DNA of 64,000 nt from CAZAMP01 sp964486455 (GTDB lineage: Bacteria > Eisenbacteria > RBG-16-71-46 > CAZAMP01), in assembly GCA_964486455.1 (NCBI GenBank), contig CAZAMP010000003.1:1-64000 (forward strand), written 5' to 3'. The notes under the pieces were generated by a model that was given only the letters and a program-made list of their open reading frames with translations, ran no database searches and was not told the origin of the DNA. The first letter of the stretch is position 1. Each line of letters begins with the position of its first letter. The position numbers were made by a program, and so were the translations under genes. Shown piece by piece: positions 1-7,924 of this stretch.

Positions 1-651
1 AAGATGATGCTGCGCAACCCGATCATCGTGACCATCGCCTGCATCGAGTTCTGCAGCGGGTTCCTGCGGCAGGCCATCATGCAGTGGTTCCGCACCTTCG
101 CCAAGCAGACCGATGGCGTGCTCGGCCTGATGGACAGCTTCGTCTACGACAACTGGGGCATGCTGCTGTGCTGTGCGGGTATCACGGGCGGAGTCATCGC
201 CGGCGTGATTTCCGACCGCGTCTTCCAGTCGCGGCGCGGGCCGGTGGCGAGCATTCTCTACGGGGTGATGCTGATCGGGGCGGTCCTCTTGATCTTCAGC
301 TATCGCTCCCCGTTCGTGGGTGGGTTGGTCATCTTGATGTCGCTGGCGGTCATCGGGGTGCACGGCATGCTTTCAGGCACCGCGAGCATGGACTTCGGCG
401 GGCGCAAGAACGTTGGCATCGCCGTGGGCATCATCGACGGGTTCGTCTACCTGGGTACAGCGGTCATGGCCATCTTCTACGGCAACGTCCTGCCGCGCGA
501 GCAGCTGGACGAGGCAGGCCAGATTGTCGGGCCGGCCACCGATCCGGCCAACTGGCTGCCATGGCCGGTCGCCATGGTGCCCTTGGCCGTCATCGGGCTG
601 GTGCTGGCGATCCGGGTGTGGCACGCGAAGCCGCAGCCCAAGCGGGGCTGA
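1..651 (+). CDS. MFS transporter, organophosphate:phosphate antiporter-like (3' part)
   Basis: The reading frame is open at the left edge, so this is the C-terminal part (about 216 residues) of a longer membrane protein. It has about five hydrophobic segments. The stretch DFGGRKNVGIAVGIIDGF matches the conserved late loop and helix of the GlpT/UhpT (OPA) branch of the major facilitator superfamily, which exchange phosphorylated sugars or glycerol-3-phosphate for phosphate. The protein ends with a short basic cytoplasmic tail (KPQPKRG). It converges directly with the next gene: the two stop codons are adjacent with no room for a terminator. The substrate cannot be read from this fragment. Confidence 0.85.
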   Translation, partial: KMMLRNPIIVTIACIEFCSGFLRQAIMQWFRTFAKQTDGVLGLMDSFVYDNWGMLLCCAGITGGVIAGVISDRVFQSRRGPVASILYGVMLIGAVLLIFSYRSPFVGGLVILMSLAVIGVHGMLSGTASMDFGGRKNVGIAVGIIDGFVYLGTAVMAIFYGNVLPREQLDEAGQIVGPATDPANWLPWPVAMVPLAVIGLVLAIRVWHAKPQPKRG

Positions 652-1209
652 TCACTTCGTCCGCCCCTGGCGGGACGAGACCGATCTGAAGGTTGTCCTG
701 AACTCCGTTTCGCCCGTCTGCTCGGTCCAGGTCTGGTAGCCGGCCTCACGCGCCTTGTCGATCATTGGTGCCGGCATGAACGGCGTGATGATCGCATAAA
801 GCTGCCCGGGATCGAGTCGCTTGAGGGCGGCCATCACGGTCGGCAGCGGCTGCCCGCCTGACTCGATCAACGTGATGGCGTTGAACGTCTCGATCACGGT
901 GCCGGCGTCGAGCCACTCCGGACGCTCGTCCGGGTGGGTCGAGACCCTCTCATCGCCGCTCCATTCCTCCGCGTCCCCAACCGCAGCGCGAAGCCTCCCA
1001 ATCAGCTCTCCCAGAGATACGCCGCCCACCTGGGCGGCCTGGCGGAGGGACGTCAGCTTGGCCACGGTCCGCCGCAAGACCGGGTTGCGGAGTTTCTTGA
1101 ACGCAGGCGCGACGTCGATCAGCACATCCTCCAGCTCGGGGTATGCGTCGAGCAATGCGCCGACCTTGAGATCGGGTGTGATCGCAGGACGATCGGTTGC
1201 ATCAGGCAT
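652..1209 (-). CDS. DUF1858 + DUF2249-like protein
   Basis: A 185-aa soluble protein. The N-terminal 85 residues look like DUF1858 (ITPDLKVGALLDAYPELEDV, then helices). The C-terminal 75 residues resemble the DUF2249/TusA-like fold. I chose the ATG at 1209 because GAGGA lies 8 nt upstream; an ATG at 1224 is in frame. It overlaps the end of the upstream DUF438 gene by 8 nt, so the two are translationally coupled. In known genomes DUF1858, DUF2249 and DUF438/hemerythrin proteins cluster with nitric-oxide and nitrosative-stress genes, so a role in iron or NO handling is an inference from context. There is no transmembrane segment. Confidence 0.8.
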   Translation of the reverse strand: MPDATDRPAITPDLKVGALLDAYPELEDVLIDVAPAFKKLRNPVLRRTVAKLTSLRQAAQVGGVSLGELIGRLRAAVGDAEEWSGDERVSTHPDERPEWLDAGTVIETFNAITLIESGGQPLPTVMAALKRLDPGQLYAIITPFMPAPMIDKAREAGYQTWTEQTGETEFRTTFRSVSSRQGRTK

Positions 1210-2449
1210 CGGTCTGGTCCTCATCCTCGTAACTGAGAAGGCGCTGCTCGCCGGTCAGCGCGCGCTTCTTGGTGAGATCCTGGCTTACCTCAAGGGTGCC
1301 GAGGTATGTACCCTCCGTGTCGCGCAGGGCGAAGTACTCGATGGAGATGAAGCGGCCGCCGAGCTCGATCCAGAAGTGCGCGTGGCTCTGCCGGCCGACG
1401 CGGAAGTCGTCGACGATCTTCTGAACGGTGTCGACGCTCTTGGGTGGGTGACAGAATTGGACCTTGCGTCCGAGAATGGCTTTCGAACGCGCAAAGATGC
1501 GCTCGCTGCCATGGCTGAAGAAGCGCACCGTGTCGTCCGCGTCCACGAACGTCACGTCGAAGGGAATCGTGTTCAACACGGCTTCGAGCTCGGCCACGCT
1601 GAAGCTTCCCGTCGGCAGCTGCACGCGGTCGGTCGACTTCATCTCGATCGCCTTCATGTCCACGCCCGCGGGAGCCCAGGCCTCTTCCGGTGCGAAGATG
1701 CAGTACCCGATCTCGTCGCTGCCCGCGTAGATCTGAGCCCACTCGGTGTCGTCAAACGTGTCGAGGCAGAGCGGCAGGAAGATCTGCGATTCCTTGTCGA
1801 TCATACCGGACACGGAATCGGAGGCCGGCTTGAGGACCAGCTCGATGATTCCCTGAACCTCCTCCGCGGTCGCTTCCGTGGCGGCTTCGAGTGCGGCGAT
1901 CGCGGCCTTGAGCAACTCACGTGTCTCGTCGTGTTTGCCCCACATGACCGTCGGCGGACCGGTGATCTCGTGCTTCTCGAGAAACGGAAAGAGCAGATTC
2001 TCTTTTCGCTGATAGTGCTTCTCGACGTCCATCAACGCATTGAAGTGGCCGCGAATCGTACGGAGCAACTCCCCGGAGTCTTCGTCGGTCACATCCTTGG
2101 CCTGAACGTACGTGTGCTCCAGCGCTGCGATCTCCCACTCGAGGGCCTTGTTCTCCTGTTGGAGAGTGTGAACGGGGTGACCAGGCGGCACCGCGGGCAC
2201 GGCACTCGTGTCGATGGCGCCACGTAGCGCTTCGGTATGGACGTCACAGAGCTTCAGGACTTCTTCGGTAGGCAGCCCTTCTGAGATCAACTCCTGCTCG
2301 ACCTCGACCACCTCGTCATAGGGGACCTGACCCAACAGACGCACGAGCTGGGGGCGGACCGCATCCGGCGCTTCGCCCGCGTGCAGCTGCTGGATCATGT
2401 GCTTGAGAAGTTCCTTCCGTTTGTTCTTTTCCCGAATGAGCTCACTCAT
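1202..2449 (-). CDS. DUF438 / hemerythrin HHE / PAS protein
   Basis: 415 aa. Residues 1-75 match DUF438 (charged helices starting MSELIREKNKRKELL). About 100-230 form a hemerythrin-like HHE bundle with spaced His and Glu (HPVHTL, RGHFN, EKHYQRKENLLFPFLEKHE, GKHDETRE). About 285-400 form a PAS domain (ELEAVLNTIPFDVTFVDADD ... GTLEVSQDLT). This three-part order is the common architecture of DUF438 PAS proteins, which are thought to bind non-heme iron and sense or repair under oxidative or nitrosative stress. It leads a two-gene operon with the DUF1858 gene. A TTGGCC-N10-GGCCAA inverted repeat lies 38-59 nt upstream of the start. Confidence 0.9.
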   Translation of the reverse strand: MSELIREKNKRKELLKHMIQQLHAGEAPDAVRPQLVRLLGQVPYDEVVEVEQELISEGLPTEEVLKLCDVHTEALRGAIDTSAVPAVPPGHPVHTLQQENKALEWEIAALEHTYVQAKDVTDEDSGELLRTIRGHFNALMDVEKHYQRKENLLFPFLEKHEITGPPTVMWGKHDETRELLKAAIAALEAATEATAEEVQGIIELVLKPASDSVSGMIDKESQIFLPLCLDTFDDTEWAQIYAGSDEIGYCIFAPEEAWAPAGVDMKAIEMKSTDRVQLPTGSFSVAELEAVLNTIPFDVTFVDADDTVRFFSHGSERIFARSKAILGRKVQFCHPPKSVDTVQKIVDDFRVGRQSHAHFWIELGGRFISIEYFALRDTEGTYLGTLEVSQDLTKKRALTGEQRLLSYEDEDQTDA

Positions 2450-2486
2450 TTAATGACCCCTTCTTGTTGTGTTCAGCGATGACGTC

Positions 2487-2508
2487 TTGGCCAACTACGA
2501 CCGGCCAA
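2487..2508. promoter_or_regulatory. inverted repeat upstream of the DUF438 gene
   Basis: TTGGCC-N10-GGCCAA, a perfect 6-bp dyad with half-sites about two helical turns apart. It sits in the 179-bp gap between the GT-C gene and the DUF438 start. The spacing suits a dimeric regulator; which one is unknown. Confidence 0.35.
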
Positions 2509-2628
2509 CCTGAAGTCGAAGATCACCAGACGCTCGGTCGAATGCAGGAGTGTCTGTGCGCGGGAGAGAGTATTACCGCCACCTTGGCTGCAAGCAATAG
2601 GCCTTCACTAGCGCTCCCTTAGGGTGCG

Positions 2629-3882
2629 TCAGGGTGAGAGATAGTACCGCTCGGCCCGCTCGCGGGACTTCTCGATCGCGTAGTCGGACGATCCGGAATA
2701 GCGATAGTCCAGGAGGTAGACGGTGCCGGCGATCGTCCCCGCGGCGGCGATGACGGCCAGCGCCGTCCGTAGGCCCGACCGGGCGCGGAGCCGCCGCCAG
2801 GCGACGGCCGACATGTCACCCACGGCGAGCGCCACGAACGGCAGCAGCCAGAACTGCCCGTAGGCGTGAACCGTCACCTGACGGAGAAACGTCAGCACCC
2901 AGATCACGCACGCGACGCACCCAGCCATCAGAAGATGCCGTTCCCACGCCACGGCGGCGAGTCCGCCTCGCAGGTCCCGCAATCGGAGGAAGATCCAGAC
3001 GACAAACAGCAGGAACGGGATGTTCGCGAAATAGATCCGCTGGAAGTCGATCGCTTTTCCGATGCGCCGGGCGATTTCCTCAAGACTCATAGAGTGAATG
3101 CCCCAGTGCCCGGCGGCGTCGAAGACGCCGAGGTGCTGCCACTTCGCCGCCCATGCGATGTGGAGCAGCACGAGCGCCCACGATACGACCGTCACCACGC
3201 CGAGGATGACGGCGCCGCGAACACGCCCGGCCCGTCGATCGACGATGCCGTCGCCGAGGAGGAAAAGCGCCGTGAGGAACGCGATCACCGTCGCGGCCCA
3301 GCTCGACCAGCCCGCCAGCAGCCAGAATCCGATCGCGACCATCAACGCGCGGGTGGAGTGACGTTGTCGGTAGCGTGCCGTGCCCCAGAGCGCCCAGACG
3401 ACCCAGCACAGACCGAGCGGCTCGTTGAACGGCATCTTGCCGAAGTAGGCGCTCATCGGGACGACGGCGTAGACGAAGAGCGCGGCCAGTCGCGCCGGCC
3501 GTGCCGTTGGAAAAAGCGCTCCGACGAGCATGACCATCCCGACGAAGCCCAGGAGGTGAAACAGTGCCGGCACGAGTCGCGTGACGAGAGGGTCCGATCG
3601 ACCCGTCAACGTGTAGGCGATCGCCACGACGTTGCCGAAGAGCGGCGGGTTGTGGAGATACGGACTCAATGAGCCGTCGTCCCGTCGGACGAAGAAATCC
3701 TGCCCCCTCGTTTCGGCGAAGCCGGTCCGCAGTCGCGCCGTCGCCACGCCTTGTGTCCACGTTCCGTTGTCGTCGTGGATGTACTGCCAGGGGTCGGCGA
3801 TGTGGAGCGATAGCAGGAGCGCGAGGACGGCACCGAAGATGACGGTCACGATCCACTCACGGGCATCGCGTTGAACCAGCAA
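2629..3882 (-). CDS. GT-C type (GT39/ArnT-like) membrane glycosyltransferase
   Basis: 417 aa with roughly ten hydrophobic helices. The first extracytoplasmic loop carries an acidic motif (QYIHDDNGTW, about residues 33-42), the position of the catalytic/metal-binding Asp pair in GT-C enzymes that use lipid-linked sugars. The next loop has LSPYLHNPPLFG, typical of PMT_2/ArnT relatives. The likely start is TTG at 3882, because GGAGG stands 6 nt upstream. It follows the sulfoxide reductase gene by 27 nt, so it probably shares its transcript. Acceptor and donor are unknown. Confidence 0.75.
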   Translation of the reverse strand: MLVQRDAREWIVTVIFGAVLALLLSLHIADPWQYIHDDNGTWTQGVATARLRTGFAETRGQDFFVRRDDGSLSPYLHNPPLFGNVVAIAYTLTGRSDPLVTRLVPALFHLLGFVGMVMLVGALFPTARPARLAALFVYAVVPMSAYFGKMPFNEPLGLCWVVWALWGTARYRQRHSTRALMVAIGFWLLAGWSSWAATVIAFLTALFLLGDGIVDRRAGRVRGAVILGVVTVVSWALVLLHIAWAAKWQHLGVFDAAGHWGIHSMSLEEIARRIGKAIDFQRIYFANIPFLLFVVWIFLRLRDLRGGLAAVAWERHLLMAGCVACVIWVLTFLRQVTVHAYGQFWLLPFVALAVGDMSAVAWRRLRARSGLRTALAVIAAAGTIAGTVYLLDYRYSGSSDYAIEKSRERAERYYLSP

Positions 3883-3909
3883 ACTACTCCTCCGGCACCC
3901 GAGTTCAGA

Positions 3910-4389
3910 CTAGAAGATCAGCGACAGTGCGTTGCACACGTCCGAAAGGAACTGCCGATCTTGCTCCGTGAACGGATCAACGCTGTGTGAATCGACATCA
4001 AGCTCGGCCACGACCTCGCCGCCCTTGACGATCGGCACGACGATCTCGGCCTTCACGGCGATGCTACACGAGAGATAGTTGGTCTCCTTCGAAACATCAC
4101 CCACGACGATGGTCTTCTTTTTCTCCGCGGCCTGACCGCAAATGCCTCGCCCGAAGGGAATCCGCACGTGGTCGGTCGCCGCCCCCGCGTAGGGACCGAG
4201 GACCAGATCACGGTTCGTCTTCGGATCGACGATGTAGAATCCGACCCAGTCATAGTGTCTGACCTCGGAGCGCAGAACCTCCGCGACGGCCAGAAGCACG
4301 TCGTCGCGGTCGATGCCGGAGCTCACGACACCCCGTATGGCGTTGAGGAGCGGGTCGGGGTTGAGAGGGGGGTGTTCTATCGGCTTCAT
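3910..4389 (-). CDS. msrC: free methionine-(R)-sulfoxide reductase (GAF fold)
   Basis: 159 aa, a single GAF domain. It has the fRMsr signature: DWVGFYI, LVLGPYAG, VRIPFGRGICGQA (Cys84), YLSC (Cys108) and ELDVDS. By alignment with E. coli MsrC (YebR), Cys84 and Cys108 correspond to Cys94 and the catalytic Cys118; the third cysteine (Cys84 of E. coli) is replaced by His74. The enzyme reduces free Met-R-sulfoxide in the cytosol using thioredoxin. It overlaps the transsulfuration gene by 4 nt (ATGA), so sulfur amino acid metabolism and repair are coupled here. Confidence 0.88.
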   Translation of the reverse strand: MKPIEHPPLNPDPLLNAIRGVVSSGIDRDDVLLAVAEVLRSEVRHYDWVGFYIVDPKTNRDLVLGPYAGAATDHVRIPFGRGICGQAAEKKKTIVVGDVSKETNYLSCSIAVKAEIVVPIVKGGEVVAELDVDSHSVDPFTEQDRQFLSDVCNALSLIF

Positions 4390-5522
4390 CCCAGTGCGTG
4401 CTCCAGATCGGCGATCAGATCATCTACCGCCTCGATGCCGACGGACAGACGAACGAGGTTCTCGGTGATTCCGATGGCTTTCTTCTCGGCATCGGGAATG
4501 GCATGGTGCGTCATACTGGTCGGATAGCACACGAGCGACTCGACGCCGCCCAGGCTTTCGGCGAGAAGGAAGAGCTCGATCCGCTCACAGAAGCGGTCGA
4601 CCGCCGCTCTGCCGCCGGATAGCGTGAACGAAACCATCCCCGAGTAGCCGGACATCTGTCGGCGTGCCACGTCGTGGTTTGGCTGATCCGGCAGTCCGGG
4701 GAAGTACACGCTTTCTACATCGGCCCTCGTCTTCAAGAATTCCGCCACCGCCTGCGCGTTTTCGGAGTGTCTCCGCATTCGGACGTCGAGCGTCTTGAGT
4801 CCCCGCTGGATGAGGAAACAGTCGAACGGGGAGGGGACCGCGCCCGCCGCGTTCTGGTAGAACTTGCACGCCTCGTACAGATCGGCGTCGCGCGTCGTGA
4901 TCGCGCCGCCGATCACGTCGCTGTGTCCCCCGAGGTACTTGGTCGAGCTGTGGACCACGATCTCGGCGCCGAGATCGTGCGGGGTCTGAAGGGCCGGGGT
5001 CGCGAACGTGTTATCGACGGCGAGGAGGCAACCTGCGGGCTTCGTCTTTGCGATGCTCTCGATGTCGATGACGTTCAGCATCGGATTCGTCGGCGTTTCG
5101 ATCCAGATGAGACGGGTCTTCTCGCTGACGGCGCCGAGGATCTCGTCCGCGTCCGAGCTGTTCAGGAATCGGCCCACGATCCCGTACTTCTCGTAGACCT
5201 GCTTCACGAGCCGATATGTCCCACCGTACACGTCGATGGTCGTGATGACTTCATCGCCCGGTTTCAGAAGGTTGAGCACGGCGGCCGTCGCGGCGGACCC
5301 GGACGCGAAGCAGAGCCCGTGTTTCGCGTTTTCCAGCCCCGCGATCGTCGCTTCCAGCGACACGCGGCTCGGGTTCGCGCTCCGGGAGTATTCGTATCCC
5401 TCTCGCGGCTGACCGATGGCATCCTGCTTGTAGGTCGATGTCATGTAGACGGGAACCACCACCGCCCCGGTCCGCCGCTCGGGCTCCTGTCCCACGTGAA
5501 TGGCCTTGGTCGCAAACTTCAT
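4386..5522 (-). CDS. cystathionine gamma-synthase/lyase family PLP enzyme
   Basis: 378 aa from the ATG at 5522, chosen because GAGGAG lies 6 nt upstream. It is a fold-type I PLP enzyme of the Cys/Met metabolism family: YSRSANPSR (phosphate-binding), SGSAA, Y-G-GTYRL, ETPTNP, the aspartate in AVDNTF, and the Schiff-base lysine K195 in SSTKYLGGHSDV. The length is normal. Within the family, gamma-synthase, gamma-lyase and beta-lyase cannot be separated by motif alone. The overlap with the free Met-sulfoxide reductase points to methionine or cysteine interconversion. Confidence 0.9.
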   Translation of the reverse strand: MKFATKAIHVGQEPERRTGAVVVPVYMTSTYKQDAIGQPREGYEYSRSANPSRVSLEATIAGLENAKHGLCFASGSAATAAVLNLLKPGDEVITTIDVYGGTYRLVKQVYEKYGIVGRFLNSSDADEILGAVSEKTRLIWIETPTNPMLNVIDIESIAKTKPAGCLLAVDNTFATPALQTPHDLGAEIVVHSSTKYLGGHSDVIGGAITTRDADLYEACKFYQNAAGAVPSPFDCFLIQRGLKTLDVRMRRHSENAQAVAEFLKTRADVESVYFPGLPDQPNHDVARRQMSGYSGMVSFTLSGGRAAVDRFCERIELFLLAESLGGVESLVCYPTSMTHHAIPDAEKKAIGITENLVRLSVGIEAVDDLIADLEHALG

Positions 5523-5646
5523 TTCGTTCTCCTCATCATGCCGATCCGTGTGCAATCCGGGGAGTGTACGATGGACGGCACTCTTTCCGAACCGTGGAAT
5601 TTCGACGCGAATCGGATACGAGCACCGCGAGAGGGTGACGTCGCGA

Positions 5647-7392
5647 TCAGTCGTCGGCGGAGACGAGCGTCTCCGCGTGCCGCTCGGTCTCCGGATCGGG
5701 GGGAATGAGCAGGCTGAAGATCCATGTCATGAGAAGCGAGACGGTAAATGCCGGGACAAGCTCGTAGAGTGACATACCGGTCGCCGCCGCGACGACGGCT
5801 TTGAGCTTGAGTTTCCAGACGACCGTCACCACGAAGCCGCTCAACATGCCGGCCAGCGCGCCGGCTCTGCTCGTGCGCTTCCAGGTGAGCGAGAGCAGCA
5901 TCGGGGGTCCAAAGGCGGACCCGAGTCCCGACCACGCGAAGAGGACGAACCAGAACACGGCGCGCACGTTCACGAGCGCCACCAGGAGCGCGATCAGCCC
6001 GAGCACGAGAACGGTGAGCCGTGTGATGATACCGAGAACGCGCTCGGACGCGCGGGGCGAGAGGATCTTCTGGATGAAATCGCGGGAAACCGCGGATGCG
6101 ATGACCAGGAGCTGACTGTCGGCCGTGGACATCATCGCGCTCACAATCGCGGCGAGCATGATTCCCGCCAGAACCGACGGCAGGAGCTGGGTGGCGAGAA
6201 TCGGATACGCCTGCTCGGGATCGACGATGGACGGCACCGCCACGCGTGCGGCGTTTCCGAGAAGGACCGCGCCGTAGAGAACGAGCGCGCCCCAGGCCAG
6301 CGCGATCAGCCGGGCACGGTGGATGGTGCGTCGTGACCTGGCGGCCATGAAGCGAACCAGGATGTGCGGCTGTCCGGGGTAGCCCAGCCCGATTCCGAAG
6401 AGCCCGATCACCCAGCCGAGCATCGCGGCACCCGCCGCGCCCCCAAGCGTGTCCACGAGGTTCTTTCCGCCGACCATGTCGTAGGTCTTTTCGAACGCGA
6501 CCTCGGTCCCGGCCACACGGATCCGGTCGCCGACCGCGAGCTCACGGGTGCCGGCGATCGAGGCGCCGTTCAGGACGTAGGCCGGCCCCTCCACCAGAAA
6601 CCGATAGGTGCCGTCCTCGTTTTCGGCGCGGCTGAGGATGAGCCCTTCGCCCGGCAAGGTGACCGGCGTTTCCTCCACCCCGATCTGCTCCAGGCGCGCC
6701 CCACGGGTCACGTTGAACACGCCCTCGGTCCGCGCCGGCATGTCGGCCAGCCGGTTGTAGAGAGGTCCGACGCCGCCCACGTGGGAGATCGTCACGATGG
6801 GGAGCACAACGAGGCCGAAGACCATCAGAAGTCCCTGGACGAGATCCGTCCAGGAAACGGCGCGAAACCCGCCGAGGATCGTGTACAGGATCGTGATGAC
6901 GGCGCCGAGCAGAACACCGCCCTGATAGGAAATCCCGAAAGCGCCCTGAAACGCCTTTCCGGTCGCGGTGAACTGGGCGGCGACGTAGCCGAGAAGACTG
7001 AGCAGGATGATGAGGATTCCCACCGAGCGGAGAAGCTGTGCTTTGTCCCGGAAGCGTTCGGCGAAGAAGTCCGGCACGGTGATCGCTCCCAGCGCGCCGG
7101 ACTGACTGCGGAGCCGAGGGGCCACGAGGTACCAGTTCGTCACGAAGCCCAAGAGGCATCCGGGCACCGTCCAGACCGCCTTTGCCCCCCACATGTACGC
7201 CTCACCCACGAGTCCGATCACGAGCCAGCCACTCTCGGAGCTCGCGGTGGAGCTGATCGCCGTGACCCATGCTCCGAGACGTCGGTCGGCGAGGAAATAG
7301 CCCTCCATCGAGCGCCCGTAGCGCGACGCAATCACGCCGACCACCATCACGAGCACGAAGTAGAGGACGAAGACGATCGACATGAGCGTCAT
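5647..7392 (-). CDS. SSS-family Na+/solute symporter with FHA-like insertion
   Basis: 581 aa, longer than PutP (about 500). PutP-type features are present: TM1 (residues 5-25), SESGWLVIGLVGEAY, GGFRAVSWTDLVQGLLM and GIGLGYPGQPHILVRFMAA. Between the sixth and seventh hydrophobic helices (about 225-305) there is an extra soluble segment ending AGTRELAVGDRIRVAGTEVA, which resembles the second half of an FHA domain (N-G ... G-x-x-x-L-x-x-G-D-x-I). With PutP topology (N-terminus outside) this loop would be outside the cytoplasm. The substrate is likely proline or a similar organic anion or amino acid. It overlaps an upstream 55-aa membrane protein gene by 4 nt. Confidence 0.87.
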   Translation of the reverse strand: MTLMSIVFVLYFVLVMVVGVIASRYGRSMEGYFLADRRLGAWVTAISSTASSESGWLVIGLVGEAYMWGAKAVWTVPGCLLGFVTNWYLVAPRLRSQSGALGAITVPDFFAERFRDKAQLLRSVGILIILLSLLGYVAAQFTATGKAFQGAFGISYQGGVLLGAVITILYTILGGFRAVSWTDLVQGLLMVFGLVVLPIVTISHVGGVGPLYNRLADMPARTEGVFNVTRGARLEQIGVEETPVTLPGEGLILSRAENEDGTYRFLVEGPAYVLNGASIAGTRELAVGDRIRVAGTEVAFEKTYDMVGGKNLVDTLGGAAGAAMLGWVIGLFGIGLGYPGQPHILVRFMAARSRRTIHRARLIALAWGALVLYGAVLLGNAARVAVPSIVDPEQAYPILATQLLPSVLAGIMLAAIVSAMMSTADSQLLVIASAVSRDFIQKILSPRASERVLGIITRLTVLVLGLIALLVALVNVRAVFWFVLFAWSGLGSAFGPPMLLSLTWKRTSRAGALAGMLSGFVVTVVWKLKLKAVVAAATGMSLYELVPAFTVSLLMTWIFSLLIPPDPETERHAETLVSADD

Positions 7393-7556
7393 GGCCGGCT
7401 GTCCCTCCGAACGTGGTGGAGCACGATCGCGGCAATCAGGAGGATTGGAAAGACGAGGTACGCGATGACTGCGCGGACCGGAGGTGGCGTGAGCAGGGTG
7501 AGGACGACGAAAGCGGCGGGGATCAGAACGAAGATACCCAGAAACTTCAAGAACAT
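7389..7556 (-). CDS. 55-aa two-helix membrane protein, symporter partner
   Basis: A short gene whose TGA stop overlaps the symporter ATG (ATGA), so it is translationally coupled. The protein begins MFLKFLGIFVLIPAAF, has a first hydrophobic helix, a proline-rich turn (LTPPPVRA), a second helix and a basic tail (HHVRRDSRP). Small hydrophobic partners encoded immediately upstream of SSS transporters are a known pattern (DUF3311, DUF485, DUF997 and DUF4212 types); I cannot assign this one to a family. It is probably a small subunit or stabiliser of the symporter. Confidence 0.7.
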   Translation of the reverse strand: MFLKFLGIFVLIPAAFVVLTLLTPPPVRAVIAYLVFPILLIAAIVLHHVRRDSRP

Positions 7557-7924
7557 GCGGACTCCATCGCCCCCGAGACCACGGCGTCGGTCGTCAGAGC
7601 ATCGGAACGGTGACGCCTGCTAATCTGCCTGATTTTCAGGCGATTGCAAGGCGGACTTGCATGACCGCGCCATTCCGGCGAGACTTCACCGGCTTTCATG
7701 ACACGATTCCCCGATGGCGTGGGCCGGGAACCTGGCACGGGGCGCGCATCTCATTCGTAGCGACGCGACTGTGGTATTTCGCAATTCACACGACATTGTG
7801 AATTGGCAGCTGGCCGTCCGGTGCAGTCCTTCAGCGAAATACTGAGATCGACAGTCCGGGTGCCGACATAGGGGATATACGTATGTCCAGAACTGGAACA
7901 ACCAGAACTCGGAGAGATTCGCAC
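7557..7924. other. divergent intergenic region, symporter / glgP
   Basis: About 370 bp between oppositely oriented operons. No further gene was seen. It should hold both promoters and includes the inverted repeat at 7782-7805. Confidence 0.6.
7782..7805. promoter_or_regulatory. inverted repeat in symporter/glgP divergent region
   Basis: CAATTCAC-N8-GTGAATTG is a perfect 8-bp dyad, markedly more AT-rich than its surroundings. It lies 120 bp upstream of the phosphorylase start. It could be an operator for either divergent unit or an RNA hairpin. Confidence 0.4.

Noticed and set aside
1285..1742. Long open frames opposite or beside the DUF438, addA, addB and other genes
   Set aside because: High-GC shadow frames; the true genes have domains and ribosome binding sites.
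2616..2630. 15-mer CCCTTAGGGTGCGTC shared with 44357-44371
   Set aside because: One or two 15-mer matches are expected by chance in 64 kb; no common context.
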